In this document: piece by piece, positions 1 through 11,042 of the stretch
Layout: each line of letters begins with the position of its first letter
Position numbering within the stretch: the first letter of the stretch is position 1
DNA from: Leucocoprinus leucothites
Lineage: Eukaryota > Basidiomycota > Agaricomycetes > Agaricales > Agaricaceae
Direction of reading: 5' to 3'
Assembly: GCA_013368445.1 (NCBI GenBank)
Contig: JAACJO010000004.1
Coordinates: forward strand, 1,860,001 to 1,924,000
Length of the DNA stretch: 64,000 nt
Notes under the pieces: generated by a model
Databases searched by the model: none
The model's input: the letters and a program-made list of their open reading frames with translations, nothing else
What the model was told of the DNA's origin: nothing
Position numbers and translations under genes: made by a program

Positions 1-1525
1 TCTGAACGCGGTCCAGCGATCCGGGAAAGAAGTATTCGTGTACGCCGTCGAGAAAAATCCAAATGCATATGTTACGTGAGTTCACCTCCCCGGTTCCATC
101 TTTCAGCTTCTAACCATTCTTCCTCGGTGGTGATAGACTGCAGCAAAGAAAAGACCGCGAATGGGGCGACAAAATTAAACTCCTCTTCGGCGACATGAGG
201 AGCTTGGATATCCCAGAACCCGCAGACATACTTGTCAGCGAACTATTAGGCTCATTCGGGGACAACGAACTAAGTCCGGAATGTCTAGACGGTGCACAAC
301 GATTCCTAAAACGTCAGTCCCCTCCTCCCCACCCTCGGAAGTGTTAACTAATGCTTCTCTTTTATACGAACCCAGCAACCGGCATATCAATCCCCTCGTC
401 CTACACTTCCCACCTCGCTCCTCTGTCCTCATCTAAACTCTACAACGAGGCTCGCGCATCGAAAAATGCTGTCGAGTCGCTAGAAACGCCTTATGTTGTA
501 ATGTTTCAAGCTGTGAATATTTTGAGTGAGGATAAGCTAGGGTGTGGAGCGAAGATTCAGGAGTGTTGGGAGTTTGAGCATCCGAGGAGGGATGGGGTTA
601 TGGCGACCGTAGTGGTGGATGAGAGGGGGTTGCCTCTGACGAACAATCATAATGTGAGATCTGCGAGGTTGAGGTTTTGGATTCCACATGCTGGAGTGTT
701 GCAGTGAGTGTTTTGTTTTTCGTGTAAGTTGGGTTGGAAATGACGATGTTGGTGGTGCTTTTGGTGTAGTGGGCTTGCTGGGTATTTTGAAGCAGTGAGT
801 TTTGTGTTCGGTTGGTTGTGATGTATATGGCGTGTTCATTCGGGGATTATATAGGTTTTGTACGGCAATATCGGTCTTAGCATTCATCCGCACCGAAAAG
901 ATCAAATATCAAAAGATATGTTAAGCTGGTTCCCACTATTCTTCCCATTCAAAGTACGTACGCCACATATCCCTCTCTCTCCTCCATACAATTACCATAC
1001 TTACATTTATGACAGGAGCCACTCTATCTACCAAGTAACTCCGAGCTACAAGTCTCAATTTGGCGATTGACAAACGAACGTCAAGTATGGTACGAATGGC
1101 ATGCCGAGTCATTTTTAACAGTTCCTCTTGCGCCCCCTGGAGTCAAATCTGATTCGGACGGTACACCTACATCGGGTGCACAGGGCCAGGGATGGGCCGC
1201 GTCGTCGCCTCTAAGTGTGCCGAGTCCGTTAGCGGATGATGACGGGTTTTTTTCCTCTTCTACTACCGCTGGGGGCAACGGTGGAGGTGCAAGTGGGAGT
1301 ACGGGTGGGGAGGGAAGTACGATTGGGACTAGGAGGGGGAGCTCGAGTAGCGGCATTAGGACGCCAGGAAGGGTGAATAGGAGTGTTACGCTTCCACATG
1401 TGTTTGGTGGTGGTGGGGTCGGAGGAGGGGCAAGTGCTGGTGCAGGGGGAGGGTTTGAGGTTGTGAAGATTGGACATACGAGTTTGCATAACCCAGGTGG
1501 GAGGAGTAGTTGGATTGGGTTGTAG
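1..1525 (+). CDS. PRMT5: Protein arginine methyltransferase PRMT5/Skb1, 5'-truncated by the window edge
   Basis: C-terminal part of the type II arginine methyltransferase that symmetrically dimethylates histones and Sm proteins. The first bases encode [10 protein letters not shown], the end of the SAM-binding fold. The next exon carries [20 protein letters not shown], the 'double-E' loop with both catalytic glutamates. Then come the beta-barrel signatures [39 protein letters not shown] and VWYEW, and the family's terminal NP-G-R-S-x-x-IGL. Introns lie at about 86-138, 313-372, 709-768, 794-855 and 955-1017. Odd: roughly 100 Gly/Ser-rich residues sit between VWYEWH and the terminal [11 protein letters not shown], which in the animal enzyme are only about 15 residues apart. 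The N-terminal TIM-barrel half lies outside the window. Family call is certain from motif order. Confidence 0.95.
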
Positions 1526-2332
1526 ACTTGAGTTTCACTGGGTGATATGGTGATCTCATCGAGAGATTGGAATGAAGGATTGGATGATTGGCGGGTTGTG
1601 ATTGGTTACTGACTTGGCGGTAATTATCGGTCTCGGGTGTTGCGACTTACAAGAAGTTCCGCGATGTCGGGTGTTACTCTTCCGCTCTTTGTTGATTGTA
1701 ACTTGTGAAAGGGATCGACGGTCAGTGTATAGAGGTGATTTTTCCTTTTGTTATAGTCGGGAATGTTTTAAAATGTTCTGTATTTATGTATGTACGAGGT
1801 CAACGTTGTGCGCTTTAACGTTGATGCAATTGGAGCCTTCGCCAGAGAAGTTCTTTTAAGTGTACGACATCGCACCCTTCATTGACAGGACTTACTCCTC
1901 TTAATATTGCGTGAGGTGGAGTGTGGAAGAAAATTTCATTCAGTTCGGACTGAAATGATGACACCAGTTGACCGTTGACCGAACAACAAGAACAGGAGAT
2001 CAGGACTCAGGATATCCTAAAGGGGAAGGTTTGCGGCGAAGATGGGCACTTATTACGGCCCAGAAGGCGCAAGGAGGTAACCAAATCAGATTCTAAGCGT
2101 GAGATCTGGAACTTTTTGAGCGAGTACTAAAGCACGACCTTGTCTCCTTTGTGTCGTTATTCAAGGTTCTGCCCCCCCTACCCCTGCTCGCTCCCCCTTC
2201 CACTCCTTTGAAGGCATCCCCCTCTCGAGACCTCTCGTCGCTCGTTGCTTGACTATAACTACTCCCGTCACAACTAATCAACTCACTTACGCGTCGGTGT
2301 TTGCGAGATATTGTTTTTTTATATTGGAAATC
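1526..2332. other. Intergenic: PRMT5 3' flank and promoter of the secreted protein
   Basis: No coding frame with an ATG and exon-like borders was found. A C/T-rich tract at about 2168-2240, typical of fungal promoters, lies 90-160 bp upstream of the next start codon. Confidence 0.6.
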
Positions 2333-3363
2333 ATGAAGTACACGTCTGCTGTTGTTGCTGCTCTTGCTTCTGCTCAGTCTGTTGCTGGGTTGATGATTAA
2401 TACTCCGTATGTGTAGTTTGTTCCTTGTGGAGAGCGGAAGCTGATTTTTTTCTGATATAGACCGAGTCTCGTGGGATGTGGTACGTGTCAGACGACTTTT
2501 CAGCTGGCACTTTGATTTACTGGATTTATTTTTGCAGAGCCCGTCAAACTCGACTGGAGTGCTGATGCTGGTACCCCTCCATACTACCTCTCTGTCGTTC
2601 CCGGTGCGTTGTGTTGGCGTGTTCTATTCATGACCGAGGGCTGAGACAGTCATGACGGCGTTTAGGCGGTCAACCTTCGGCTGCTGCTGTGAGTGTTTAT
2701 TCTAGTCTGCCTTTTTGGGTATCTGAACTGACTTTTTTGGATACGCTGTTTAGCTCAAGACATTCCCCACTATGCAGGATACGAGCATTACCTGGTTGGT
2801 TGATATCCAGGCTGGAGTTAGCGTGTGAGTGGGGCTCATGAGTTTATCCGGTATAGGTGGGTAGTGGACTGATGTTTCTCTGTTTTTAGCACGATTGCTC
2901 TTAAGGATAACACTGGAGCTACGGCTTACACAAGTAACTTGATGATCCAATCTGGTCCCGATCGCAGGTGTGTTACATTTTTCTTTGTTCTTGTTCAACT
3001 TTGAGTAAATATGATGTTTGTAGCTGCGAAAGTACCAACGCGACCCCGTCCGGTGTCACTGCTGCTTCCGGTGGTGCCCCTGCTGCTACTGGTAGTATGA
3101 GCGGTGCAGCTCCTTCTGGTACCCCTCCTGTTTCCCAGTCGTGAGTTCACGTCTTTTTCAGCCCAGACAGAACAGAATCTGATGTAGTTATATTTAATCT
3201 CAGCGGCAGCGCGTCAGCTTCTGGCTCTGCCCGCCCTACCGGTTCCCAGGCTGCTGTTGCTTCTTCGAGACCTTCGAATGCTGCTGTTGCTGGCCTCTCG
3301 GTCCAATCAGTCACTGGCGGCTTTGCTAGCTTCCTCGCTATCGTTGGTGCTCTCGTATTCTAG
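2333..3363 (+). CDS. Secreted Ser/Thr-rich GPI-anchored-type cell-wall protein (Kre9/Knh1-like N-terminal domain)
   Basis: Starts MKYTSAVVAALASAQSVAG, a signal peptide. After splicing about seven short introns the mature region reads LMINTPPSLVGCEPVKLDW, then TPPYYLSVVPGG, ITWLVDIQAGVSVTIALKD and SGPDRSCE. This is the single beta-sandwich domain seen in many basidiomycete 'Ser-Thr-rich GPI-anchored membrane family' proteins related to Kre9/Knh1. The second half is a Ser/Ala/Thr/Gly/Pro tail, likely O-mannosylated. It ends with a hydrophobic stretch (GGFASFLAIVGALVF) after small residues, which looks like a GPI-attachment signal. Expected location is the plasma membrane or cell wall. Substrate or partner cannot be told. 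The start is set by the signal peptide; some exon borders are approximate. Confidence 0.82.
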
Positions 3364-3848
3364 ATTTTATTTCCGGGACTTTCTTCTGCTATAATGGACG
3401 CTAGTACTACCCCCTCTACAGCATGGCTGGTATCGTGATGACATTACCTAGTATACATAATATACCCCCCTTGTCTGTAGTTTCAGCACAGAGCTTGTGA
3501 AATGCGAATTGACGTTGAATGGTGGACAATCAATTGGCCTATCTCCGAGAGGCATACACGAACACGTGACGTGACGCGACGATGCTTCTGAACAGGGACA
3601 CGTGAAGGGGATTGAACTGAAAGAAGGCAAGAATCGCCTTTTTTTATCCCAACCCTCGTGGAAGCTTGGGCTGATACTTACTTGAGTTGACTGGGCTTGG
3701 AAGCTAGTCATCCGACCACCGACCAACTCCTTCCATCCTCGTCGGCCGTATCCTCCATCCTCCTCCTCCTCTCGTATATTCCTATCTATCTACTTATTTC
3801 TCTTGCATTTTGCAAGGCTCGTTAATTATTGACCCCTCCCACGCATCC
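3364..3848. promoter_or_regulatory. Intergenic with C/T-rich promoter tract upstream of the large CaaX protein gene
   Basis: The sequence from about 3724 to 3808 is strongly pyrimidine-rich on the + strand (repeated TCC/TCCTCC, then TATC steps) and ends about 40 bp before the ATG at 3849. Such tracts mark transcription start regions in basidiomycetes. No other gene is visible here. Confidence 0.45.
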
Positions 3849-6800
3849 ATGGCGGCTGCAACTGTCGAAGCTGATCCGGTCTCGGTTCCCAGCGCAGTGC
3901 AACCGATAACCAATGGCGACGAGGCGAGCGTTATCCCCCCGGCTAAAAATGAGATTCTTGACGCGTCGGATGTTACTGCAAAGGAGAACCAAGGCGTTGA
4001 GGTGTCAGATACTCAGCCGTCGATGACTGGCAATAATGCTACGTCGTTGCCGGAAGTTACTAAACTTCCAGCGGAAGAGCCCATTGTACGTGTTATGTTT
4101 CTTGCTGGTTCTTTTCTTCACTCGTAGCGTGGCTGTATGCTGATGAATTGTTAAGGATATTAATGCGAGCGTCGTACCGGATGTTAAGAAACTCGAGGAT
4201 ACCAGCGAAACCCTAGTCGCCGTGGATACAAAGGATGATGATTTGAAGAAATTCGAAGCCGAGGAAGCAAATGCAATCCACTCAAAGGATACTACAGCCA
4301 CCAGCACTATTTCTGATTCTACCACTGTCGTGGCGGCAAACGTACGTCCCAGCGGTGTTGGGTATATGCTGTGCATTCCAGATGCTTACATTCACCTCCA
4401 TTCTTCCTCCCTAGGAGGTTGTTGAAACCGATACCCGGAAGAGTGACACGGAGGCCGAAGCTGTTAGTGCTAGTACATCTAAGGAAGCTACTACAAGTCC
4501 GTTATCTGTGAGTTGTTTGTTCTCTGTGACTGCTGTCTCCCATTCCTTCATTCAAACTGTTGCGTCATTCCTACCATACAAAAGCTCGCAACCGAAGTGA
4601 CTCCTAGCGCTGAAGAGTCCACCCCGAGCATGGAGCCTTCGACTTCTGTGAGTACCGCGATCTCGTTCTCTCCTAGCGTGTTTGCGTCTTTTATCTTGAT
4701 TTCGTTCTTACTGATTTTCGACGCCACTTTGTGCTTAGGTCGAAATAGAGTCCGAACCTGTATCAGGGTCAGTGGCTGAACTCGCAACCACCGAGGTAAG
4801 TCATTTGATCGCATTTAGACTTGCGTTCTCATGAAGCCTCATGCTGATCGTTATAGGCTGAGGCACCAGTAGCGGAACAAGAAATGACGCAGATGGCACC
4901 CGGTGAATTAAACGAGGGATCTCATGTGAGTGGAACACGTTTTTGATTTTTATTGATATTTTGGCACTCATCGGATCCTCGATAGGCCAATGAGGACAAG
5001 ATAACGGAACCCGCTGATACCACTCCAACCAAGGTGGATATTCTAGTTGAAGATACCCAGGCTATACCCGTGGCTGAGGAAGCGACGAGTGCTGATAGCG
5101 GGGATGCCAAGAAGGAAGCCGAAGAGTTGAAACCGACAGAAGTCGAAGATAAGGCCGCTGAACCTGAGGCAAAGGAAGCGTCTGAGGAAGCTAAAGTTGA
5201 AGAGCCTGATGCTGAGCTTCAAGAACAAGAACTCAGTATCCAAGTCGAGGAGACCGAAGCCACTCCAGGTATGTCTCGGGATATTTATTCAAGTAATTCT
5301 ATGTGCTCATTAAACCACAGTCGAGGCAACCGAAAATCACAATGCCAGCTCACTCGCTGTTGATGACAGCGCCATTGCAGTCGAAGTTGTTGCACCTACC
5401 CCCGCACTCGTGGATGATCGTCAATTGGAGGAGTCGGACGCTGAGGATGGTCCTGGGCAAGAAGACTTCCAAGAGGAAGCTTCCTCTACTCCCGCCGCTC
5501 CTGAGGACGTAGCCACAGAGGGCACTGCAACTCCTCGTCCCGAGCCTGAAGTTGAAGCGACGCCGGAACCAACAGAGGATCAAACTGATGCCAAAGAGGA
5601 GGTAGCCGAGGAATCAAGTGTTGAAGCCGCTGCTAAGGAGTCCCCGATCGATGAAGAAGCGACTGCGGTTACGGTTGAGGCTCCCACTGAAGTTGTCAGG
5701 GAAACACACGTTGTCGAAGAATCCGTCGAACCGCCAGTAGAAATTATGACCAAAGAAGAAGAGCTTGCAACAGAACCTAAAGTCGAGGAGCCAGCCCCAG
5801 AATCTGTGTCCGCTGCAGTTGAGGAAGCCACCGCCCCCGGTCAAGAAGAGGAAGCCCCCAAAGCCGAGCCTGCTGTAGAGGAAACAGCTACGATTGCAAA
5901 TGTCCCTCCTGTGCATGAGGAACTAGCTGCCGATGGAGCTGCTGTTGCACTCGATTCCGAGGTCGAAACCACTGTCGAGACTGCCCCCGTTACCGTCCCT
6001 GAAGTACAGCCTACCCAAGAAGAGACTCCGATCGTTGCCCCGGCCGTCGCCCCCGAGGAACCTGCCGAAGAAGCCAGTTCTCATTCCGAAACTATTGAAG
6101 CCTCTCCAGCCGCTGCAGCGGAAGAAATATCCACCGGTGAAGCTGTCGAATTTAAGGGCGAAGAAGTTGAGGCCGTGCACGAACCCGCTCCTTCTGCTGA
6201 ACCTGCTATTGCCGAGCCTGTTGCAGAGGCTTCCACGATTGGGGAGACTCCAGCAGCTGAGGAGGCTGTTGTGATTCGGGAAGAGGCAGTTGCGCCCAAG
6301 GAAGAGGCTGCTGAGGCTGCTGAATCTAAGGAAGGGCCGGAGGAAACGCCTGCTGTTGAAGCGGATTCTGTAGCTGGGACTCAAGTAATCGAGGAACAAC
6401 CGGCGCCAAGCGCTGAGGCGCCGGCTGCTGCAGGGGCAGAGCAAGAGGTATCTGAGAAGGAAGAATCTGCTGCAGAGCCCGTCGCCGAGGGGGCTTCTGC
6501 GAAGGAGGAGCCTGCTGTCGAGGATCCCGTTAAAACAGAGCCTGTTGCTGAACAGACCACCGCAAAAGAGGAACCTATAAAGGAGGAACCTTCCGTAGAG
6601 CCCATCGAGGAGCCGACAGTGGAGGAGCCAGTGAAAGAGGAAACGGTCGTTGAGGAGCCCGCGAAAAAGGAGTCAGTTACCGAGGAACCCACGAAAGAAG
6701 ACCCGCCTGCCGAAGAGCCTACGAAAGAAGAGTCAACTGTGGAATCAGTGAAGGAGGGATCGGTTGGCGAGGAATCTGCGAAAGAGGACCCCGTCGGTGA

Positions 6801-9731
6801 ACCTGCTACTGAAAAGGCAACTCCCATTCAAGAAGAAGCCATAAATGACAATGACCTTGGGCTCAGCGTCGCTGCGCCTGCTGCTGAGGAACCGACACCT
6901 GTCGCCGAAAAGCCCGCGGAGGAGACTGCTAGTGAAGAGAAAGCCGTTGAAGACATACCTGCCCAAGAGTCGATTGCAACCGAATCTATCGATGCACTCC
7001 CTGTTCCTGCTGCACATGAAACACCAGTCGAAGAGCCTGTTACCGAATTATCTGTCCTTGTTGAACCATCGGAACAAAAGGAAGAACTGACAGTTGAAGC
7101 TGTGGAAAAGTCAGATGAGCTGGCATCAGAGGGAGCGCCTGCCACCGCCCTTGCCCAGGAAACGCTGGGCGGCGCTCCCGTCCCTATGGAAGAGAATGTT
7201 ATCACAGAGCTAACTGCTGAAAAGGCCGTGGAGGAACCAGCTGTTGAGGTAGCTAACGAATCAGCAATTGAAGCCACACCTGTTACCGTTGAGCCCACCA
7301 TTGACGCGGCGGAGGCGACCGCGGATACTGAGATTCATGAAGAACCCACTGAGGCCGAGATACCGGTAAACAAGACCCCGATCGAGGAGCCTGAAGCTCA
7401 GAACACGCCTATCGTAGCTGAGAAAGCGGAGCCCAGTGTACTTCTCACTATTCCATCCGCCGAACTCGCCGATGAACCTGCAGCTGCCACTGTTGAAGAG
7501 CAGGAAGGAGTTGCTGATGATGAACCTCCGGTTGAGGAACCCGCCGTGCCCGATGTCGAGCCAGTGGAAGCTCAATCAACCACTCAGGAGACCGATACTC
7601 CAGCCAAGGTCAACGAGAATACTCCGGTCATTGCTAAGGAAGAGTCTATCGCTGTCACAGCCGTCGAACCTCCTTTGGACGAGTCTGTGGGAGAGACTTC
7701 GGTGGCAGACACTACGACAGAGACCATCATTGTCCCGGATTCAATGCAAGAAAAGGAGGAAGACGATTCAGCGCTGGTAGTAAAGGATATTAGTGTGGCT
7801 GATGAGGCCGAGGCACCTGCACCTGAGAAACTTGCTCTCAGCATTCCTGATGAGCCGTCGCAAGCTGAACGACCCAAGTCCCCTTGGACACCCTCTTTCC
7901 AAGTTACAACCATTGGTCACGGTGTCTCATTGCCTGCCGAAGAGGATATCCCCAGTCAAGCTTTGGATGACGCTGAAGTGCTTAGTGACGCCAAATCTGC
8001 TAAACCAGAAATCGTGGTCGAAGAAAACTCCTTTGAGGCTAGCACGGAGTCAGCACAACCTTCAACCGAGGTGAGAAGGCTTGCTTGCCTTGTCGTGTGG
8101 TATAGGTTTTAACGTTTTTCTCAGGCGGGTGAACCCGACTCGGCCTCTTTATCCTGGACTCCTTCATATTCTGTCCACTCACAAGGCAGCCCGAGCCCCT
8201 CCCATGCATCACTCGAACCGGAAGCTGCTGCTCGCTCCGAGGACGACGCACAGGTCACTTCCACCAGTCATGAAGATGTCCCTGTCCCTGTGGCACAGGC
8301 AGCTACTTCTCCAGACGCAAGCGAGGGCGCTGAACATTCTACGAGCGCAGAGACGGTCGGGGTTGAACCTGCACCGGCTGAAAAATCTGTCGCAGCGCCT
8401 CAGGAACTTCTCCAAGCTGCCGAGGATCTTAGGACATCCCACGAGGAGAAAGAACCTACAACGGCGACGACTGTTCTGGCAGTGGTTGAACAAGAAACCG
8501 AACCTGAGTCTCAAGCTCGAGAACTCGGTCAAGATGAAAGTGTACCAGCAGAAACCGTGCCTATTGAGTTAGAAACCACCTACAAAGCAAGTGTCTTCTA
8601 CCTTCTCCAAACGCTTTATCTAATTATATTGTCAGTCTCTCATCACCGAGGTTGCTTCGATGACACCTCCCTTGGAGCAAGAGCATCCTACACCGCCTTC
8701 CTGGGTACCATCATATTCTATCAGCAAGCAAGGCAGTCCTTTACACAATCAGACTTCGCTCCCGGCTGCGGACTTGGTAGAGAGCGAGGCTGCACCTATT
8801 GTTGTTGCTACAGAAATTATCGAGAAGCCTGTAGTCGTTGAGGATCAGGGCTTGCATGTTGACTCTGTCTCTTCACCCCCTACGGTCGTTGTGAACGGTG
8901 ATCAACCCCAAGAAGCTCACGAGGAGCCGGCTGCTGAGGATCGCCCGTCCACTCCCTGGACTCCAAGTTACTCAGTTACTCGACAGGGGCCTGATATTCT
9001 GGAAGAAACACAGATTGATATGCTGGCCCCGCTCGATCCACCCAAGGACGAGACGGTCACTGAAAAAGAGGTAAATCTCAAGTCACCCTTGGTTGACTTT
9101 ATCTTACGCTCTGCGCAGCCGAGGCGCTCGCTTTCGGAAGAAATGGAGGACTCCCGAGCTTTCTCTCCGACGGCCTTGATTGGAGCTGGCGTTGCAGGAG
9201 GGGCAGCTACCCTCGCAGCTTCTGCTGTGTTCAGAAAATCGGCCGCATCCCTAAATGGTGCAGAAGAACCGAATGCCGATGCACCTGCGAATGGTGATGC
9301 CACTCCCTCTGAGTCACGCGGAGAGAAATCCTTCCCGACTGTTGAGATTCCGGATGAGAATAAGTGAGTCTTGCCTAAGTTTCCGGATTGTCCGAACCAC
9401 TGACGATGACAGACTGCACGCCGCGTCTTTGCCGCGCCTCGACGAAAACAATACACTCGACACAAGTTCGCTTTCTCCCGATACATCACCAATATCGTCT
9501 CGTAGACGTTTGGAATCGACAACTTCCTCTCGCCTCTTTCCTGGCGGCTGGTTTTCCAATACATCAAAAATCCCCGATGAAAGAACTTCGCTTGAAGTTG
9601 CTCAAGGCGTATTTTCCGGTGCGAAACAAGGTGCCGTCGAGGAAACACTAGCTTCGCCTACTATGGATCCAGCCACCCCTGTTCGTGAGGAATCCAGCTC
9701 CGATAAACGGAGATGGTGTGTAATCATGTGA
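3849..9731 (+). CDS. Very large acidic, repetitive, probably disordered protein with four WTPSY motifs and a C-terminal CaaX box
   Basis: I do not recognise a named family. Eleven exons keep an open frame of 1,748 codons: 3849-4085, 4156-4341, 4415-4507, 4585-4647, 4739-4795, 4857-4925, 4986-5268, 5321-8070, 8125-8586, 8636-9363 and 9413-9731. The ATG at 3849 has a good context (ATCCATGG); earlier in-frame codons are not ATG. The protein is dominated by Glu, Ala, Pro, Thr and Val, with no globular domain in the first two thirds. Residues encoded at 7869-7929, 8140-8196, 8690-8745 and 8942-8992 are four copies of W-[TV]-P-S-[YF]-x-[VI]-x-x-x-G. A Gly/Ala-rich hydrophobic stretch (ALIGAGVAGGAATLAASAVF) follows. 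The last residues are KRRWCVIM: basic residues plus a farnesylation-type CaaX. Inferred: a lipid-anchored scaffold on a membrane. The intron 8587-8635 needs a GC donor. Confidence 0.85.
6493..6810 (+). repeat. Degenerate tandem repeat, period about 30 bp, inside the acidic protein gene
   Basis: The translation runs through about ten imperfect units of the type E-E-P-x-K-E-E-x-x-V (EEPVKEETVVEEPAKKES, then EEPTKEDPPAEEPTKEES). Repetition is visible in both DNA and protein, most regular from about 6550 to 6740. It suggests growth by slippage or unequal exchange, as in other low-complexity acidic proteins. Confidence 0.7.
8587..8635 (+). other. Non-canonical GC-AG intron
   Basis: The donor reads AAA|GCAAGT and the acceptor TTGTCAG|TCT. 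Only this GC donor joins the frame of the upstream exon (ending ...ETTYK) to the downstream one (SLITEVASMT...) in phase 0. The nearest GT, four bases on, would shift the frame. GCAAGT is the usual consensus of GC-type donors. Confidence 0.75.
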
Positions 9732-10388
9732 AGGAGGTTTGGTGAAGGTTATCATTTCTTTGATTTCAGTTCTCTTGTCCATGAATTCGCATCTATATCC
9801 TCTCCATCTCTGTCTTTTCTTTTTACGATTGTTATGATCATTGATGACTGGCAACCCATTTCCGATTAGACGCTCTTTCGTTTTTCTTAATTTCATGTTG
9901 ATATGTATGGCCCAATTTGACGAGCCTTTTGGAATGCATCTGGTTAGCCTATTCCTACTGTAATCACTTCTCCTTACTTTGGGAATATCACTCGGATTTT
10001 TCGCATCATCCCTGAGCAGATTAATGGGCTACTATTATCAAAATGCCAATGGCCAGAACCAACCCACCAAGCTGGCTGCTGGGCAAATTTTATTTGAGGA
10101 ACATAGGGTGTTGAGAAGTTAAGAAGAAGCGTTATAGTCGATCAGATTCATATTCAGTAAAAGCCTGTACACCTACCAGCTGCTAGTGATGCGCGCAACA
10201 GCTTACTCGACCTCAGCTGCCCAGTTGCAATAAGTACGTCATCAAAACTCAGAAGAGAACTTTCTCATGGAAGACATGGGCGTCTCTCATCGAACTCACG
10301 ACTGCTTCACTCGGGAATTCCCCACATTGAATGGATATGGTAGAGAGTGATACTTATGAGCGTCCAGGAGTAAAAGAGCAAAATGGTA
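9732..10388. other. Intergenic: 3' flank of the CaaX gene and downstream flank of tRNA-Tyr
   Basis: No supported gene. Short open frames here lack ATG starts or exon-like borders. A run of four A at about 10380-10384 (TTTT on the minus strand) lies just past the tRNA 3' end and can serve as the Pol III stop. Confidence 0.5.
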
Positions 10389-10479
10389 TCCGACCTGCCT
10401 GGCTCGAACAGGCGACATTCAGATGTTTGTTTATTCATCCAGTTACAGTCTGACGCTCTTCCAACTGAGCTAAGGTCGG
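10389..10479 (-). tRNA. tRNA-Tyr (GTA anticodon) with an 18-nt intron
   Basis: Read on the minus strand. The acceptor stem CCGACCT pairs with AGGTCGG, discriminator A. The D arm is GCTC/GAGC around AGTTGGAA. The anticodon stem is TCAGA/TCTGA and the T arm GCCTG-TTCGAGC-CAGGC. The anticodon GTA (complement at 10444-10446) is followed by A37 and an insertion at 10425-10442 between positions 37 and 38, the canonical intron site. Tyr-GTA genes carry introns in nearly all eukaryotes, which supports the call. A T-run follows the 3' end as terminator. Confidence 0.95.
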
Positions 10480-11042
10480 TTGTTATTAAAGGGAAAGTTT
10501 GAAGTGTCATATACTATTAACTCAATACTCACTCAGATATAGATCGGATTTACACTAGGTTGAAGAGTCGTTTAGATAAACGATAAGAGGGCCAATTTCT
10601 TAGTTGCTCTTGTTGCAAGATTGATGACAACATGACGTGGCATGTACAACGAGAAGAGACAGGACATCGAATTTTACAAAGCAAAGGGAACTACTAAATA
10701 AAAGGGTAACAGAAAATCACAGCTTGAATCTAGGAAAACAGCCAACCCCAGAAAGAAACTGAATCATCACAGATACACCGACAGCACATGATAAAAATAA
10801 TAGAGAGATATAATAGAAGATGAGTATTACTGGAAAAAACAAACAAGGCCACCGACATGATACGCCAGGTGTTAACAAAACAAGGCAGATAAAGGGCCGT
10901 CTCGCCCAGAAGGAAGGAAGGGAGGAGTGAGAGAATGAATACCAATCATACAGCTAATATAGCCAAAAGCGACTGGTGTACATTCAGACCGTTGGGTAAC
11001 AAGCAGGTGAAGTGGTAGCGTGATAGAGATATCTCTCTCGTG
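10480..11042. other. Intergenic: upstream of tRNA-Tyr and 3' flank of the Bqt4-like gene
   Basis: A-rich on the + strand, as expected for a 3' flank of a minus-strand gene. No coding segment with ATG and splice borders was found. Confidence 0.5.

Noticed and set aside
5580..7913. Long minus-strand frames rich in Ser/Thr/Gly opposite the acidic protein gene
   Set aside because: They are antisense images of the GAG/GCC/ACT-rich coding repeat; the + strand frame is continuous over eleven exons and ends in a CaaX box.
8081..8572. Arg/Leu-rich plus-strand frame within the acidic gene
   Set aside because: Out of frame with the spliced exon 8125-8586, whose translation continues the acidic protein and carries the second WTPSY motif.
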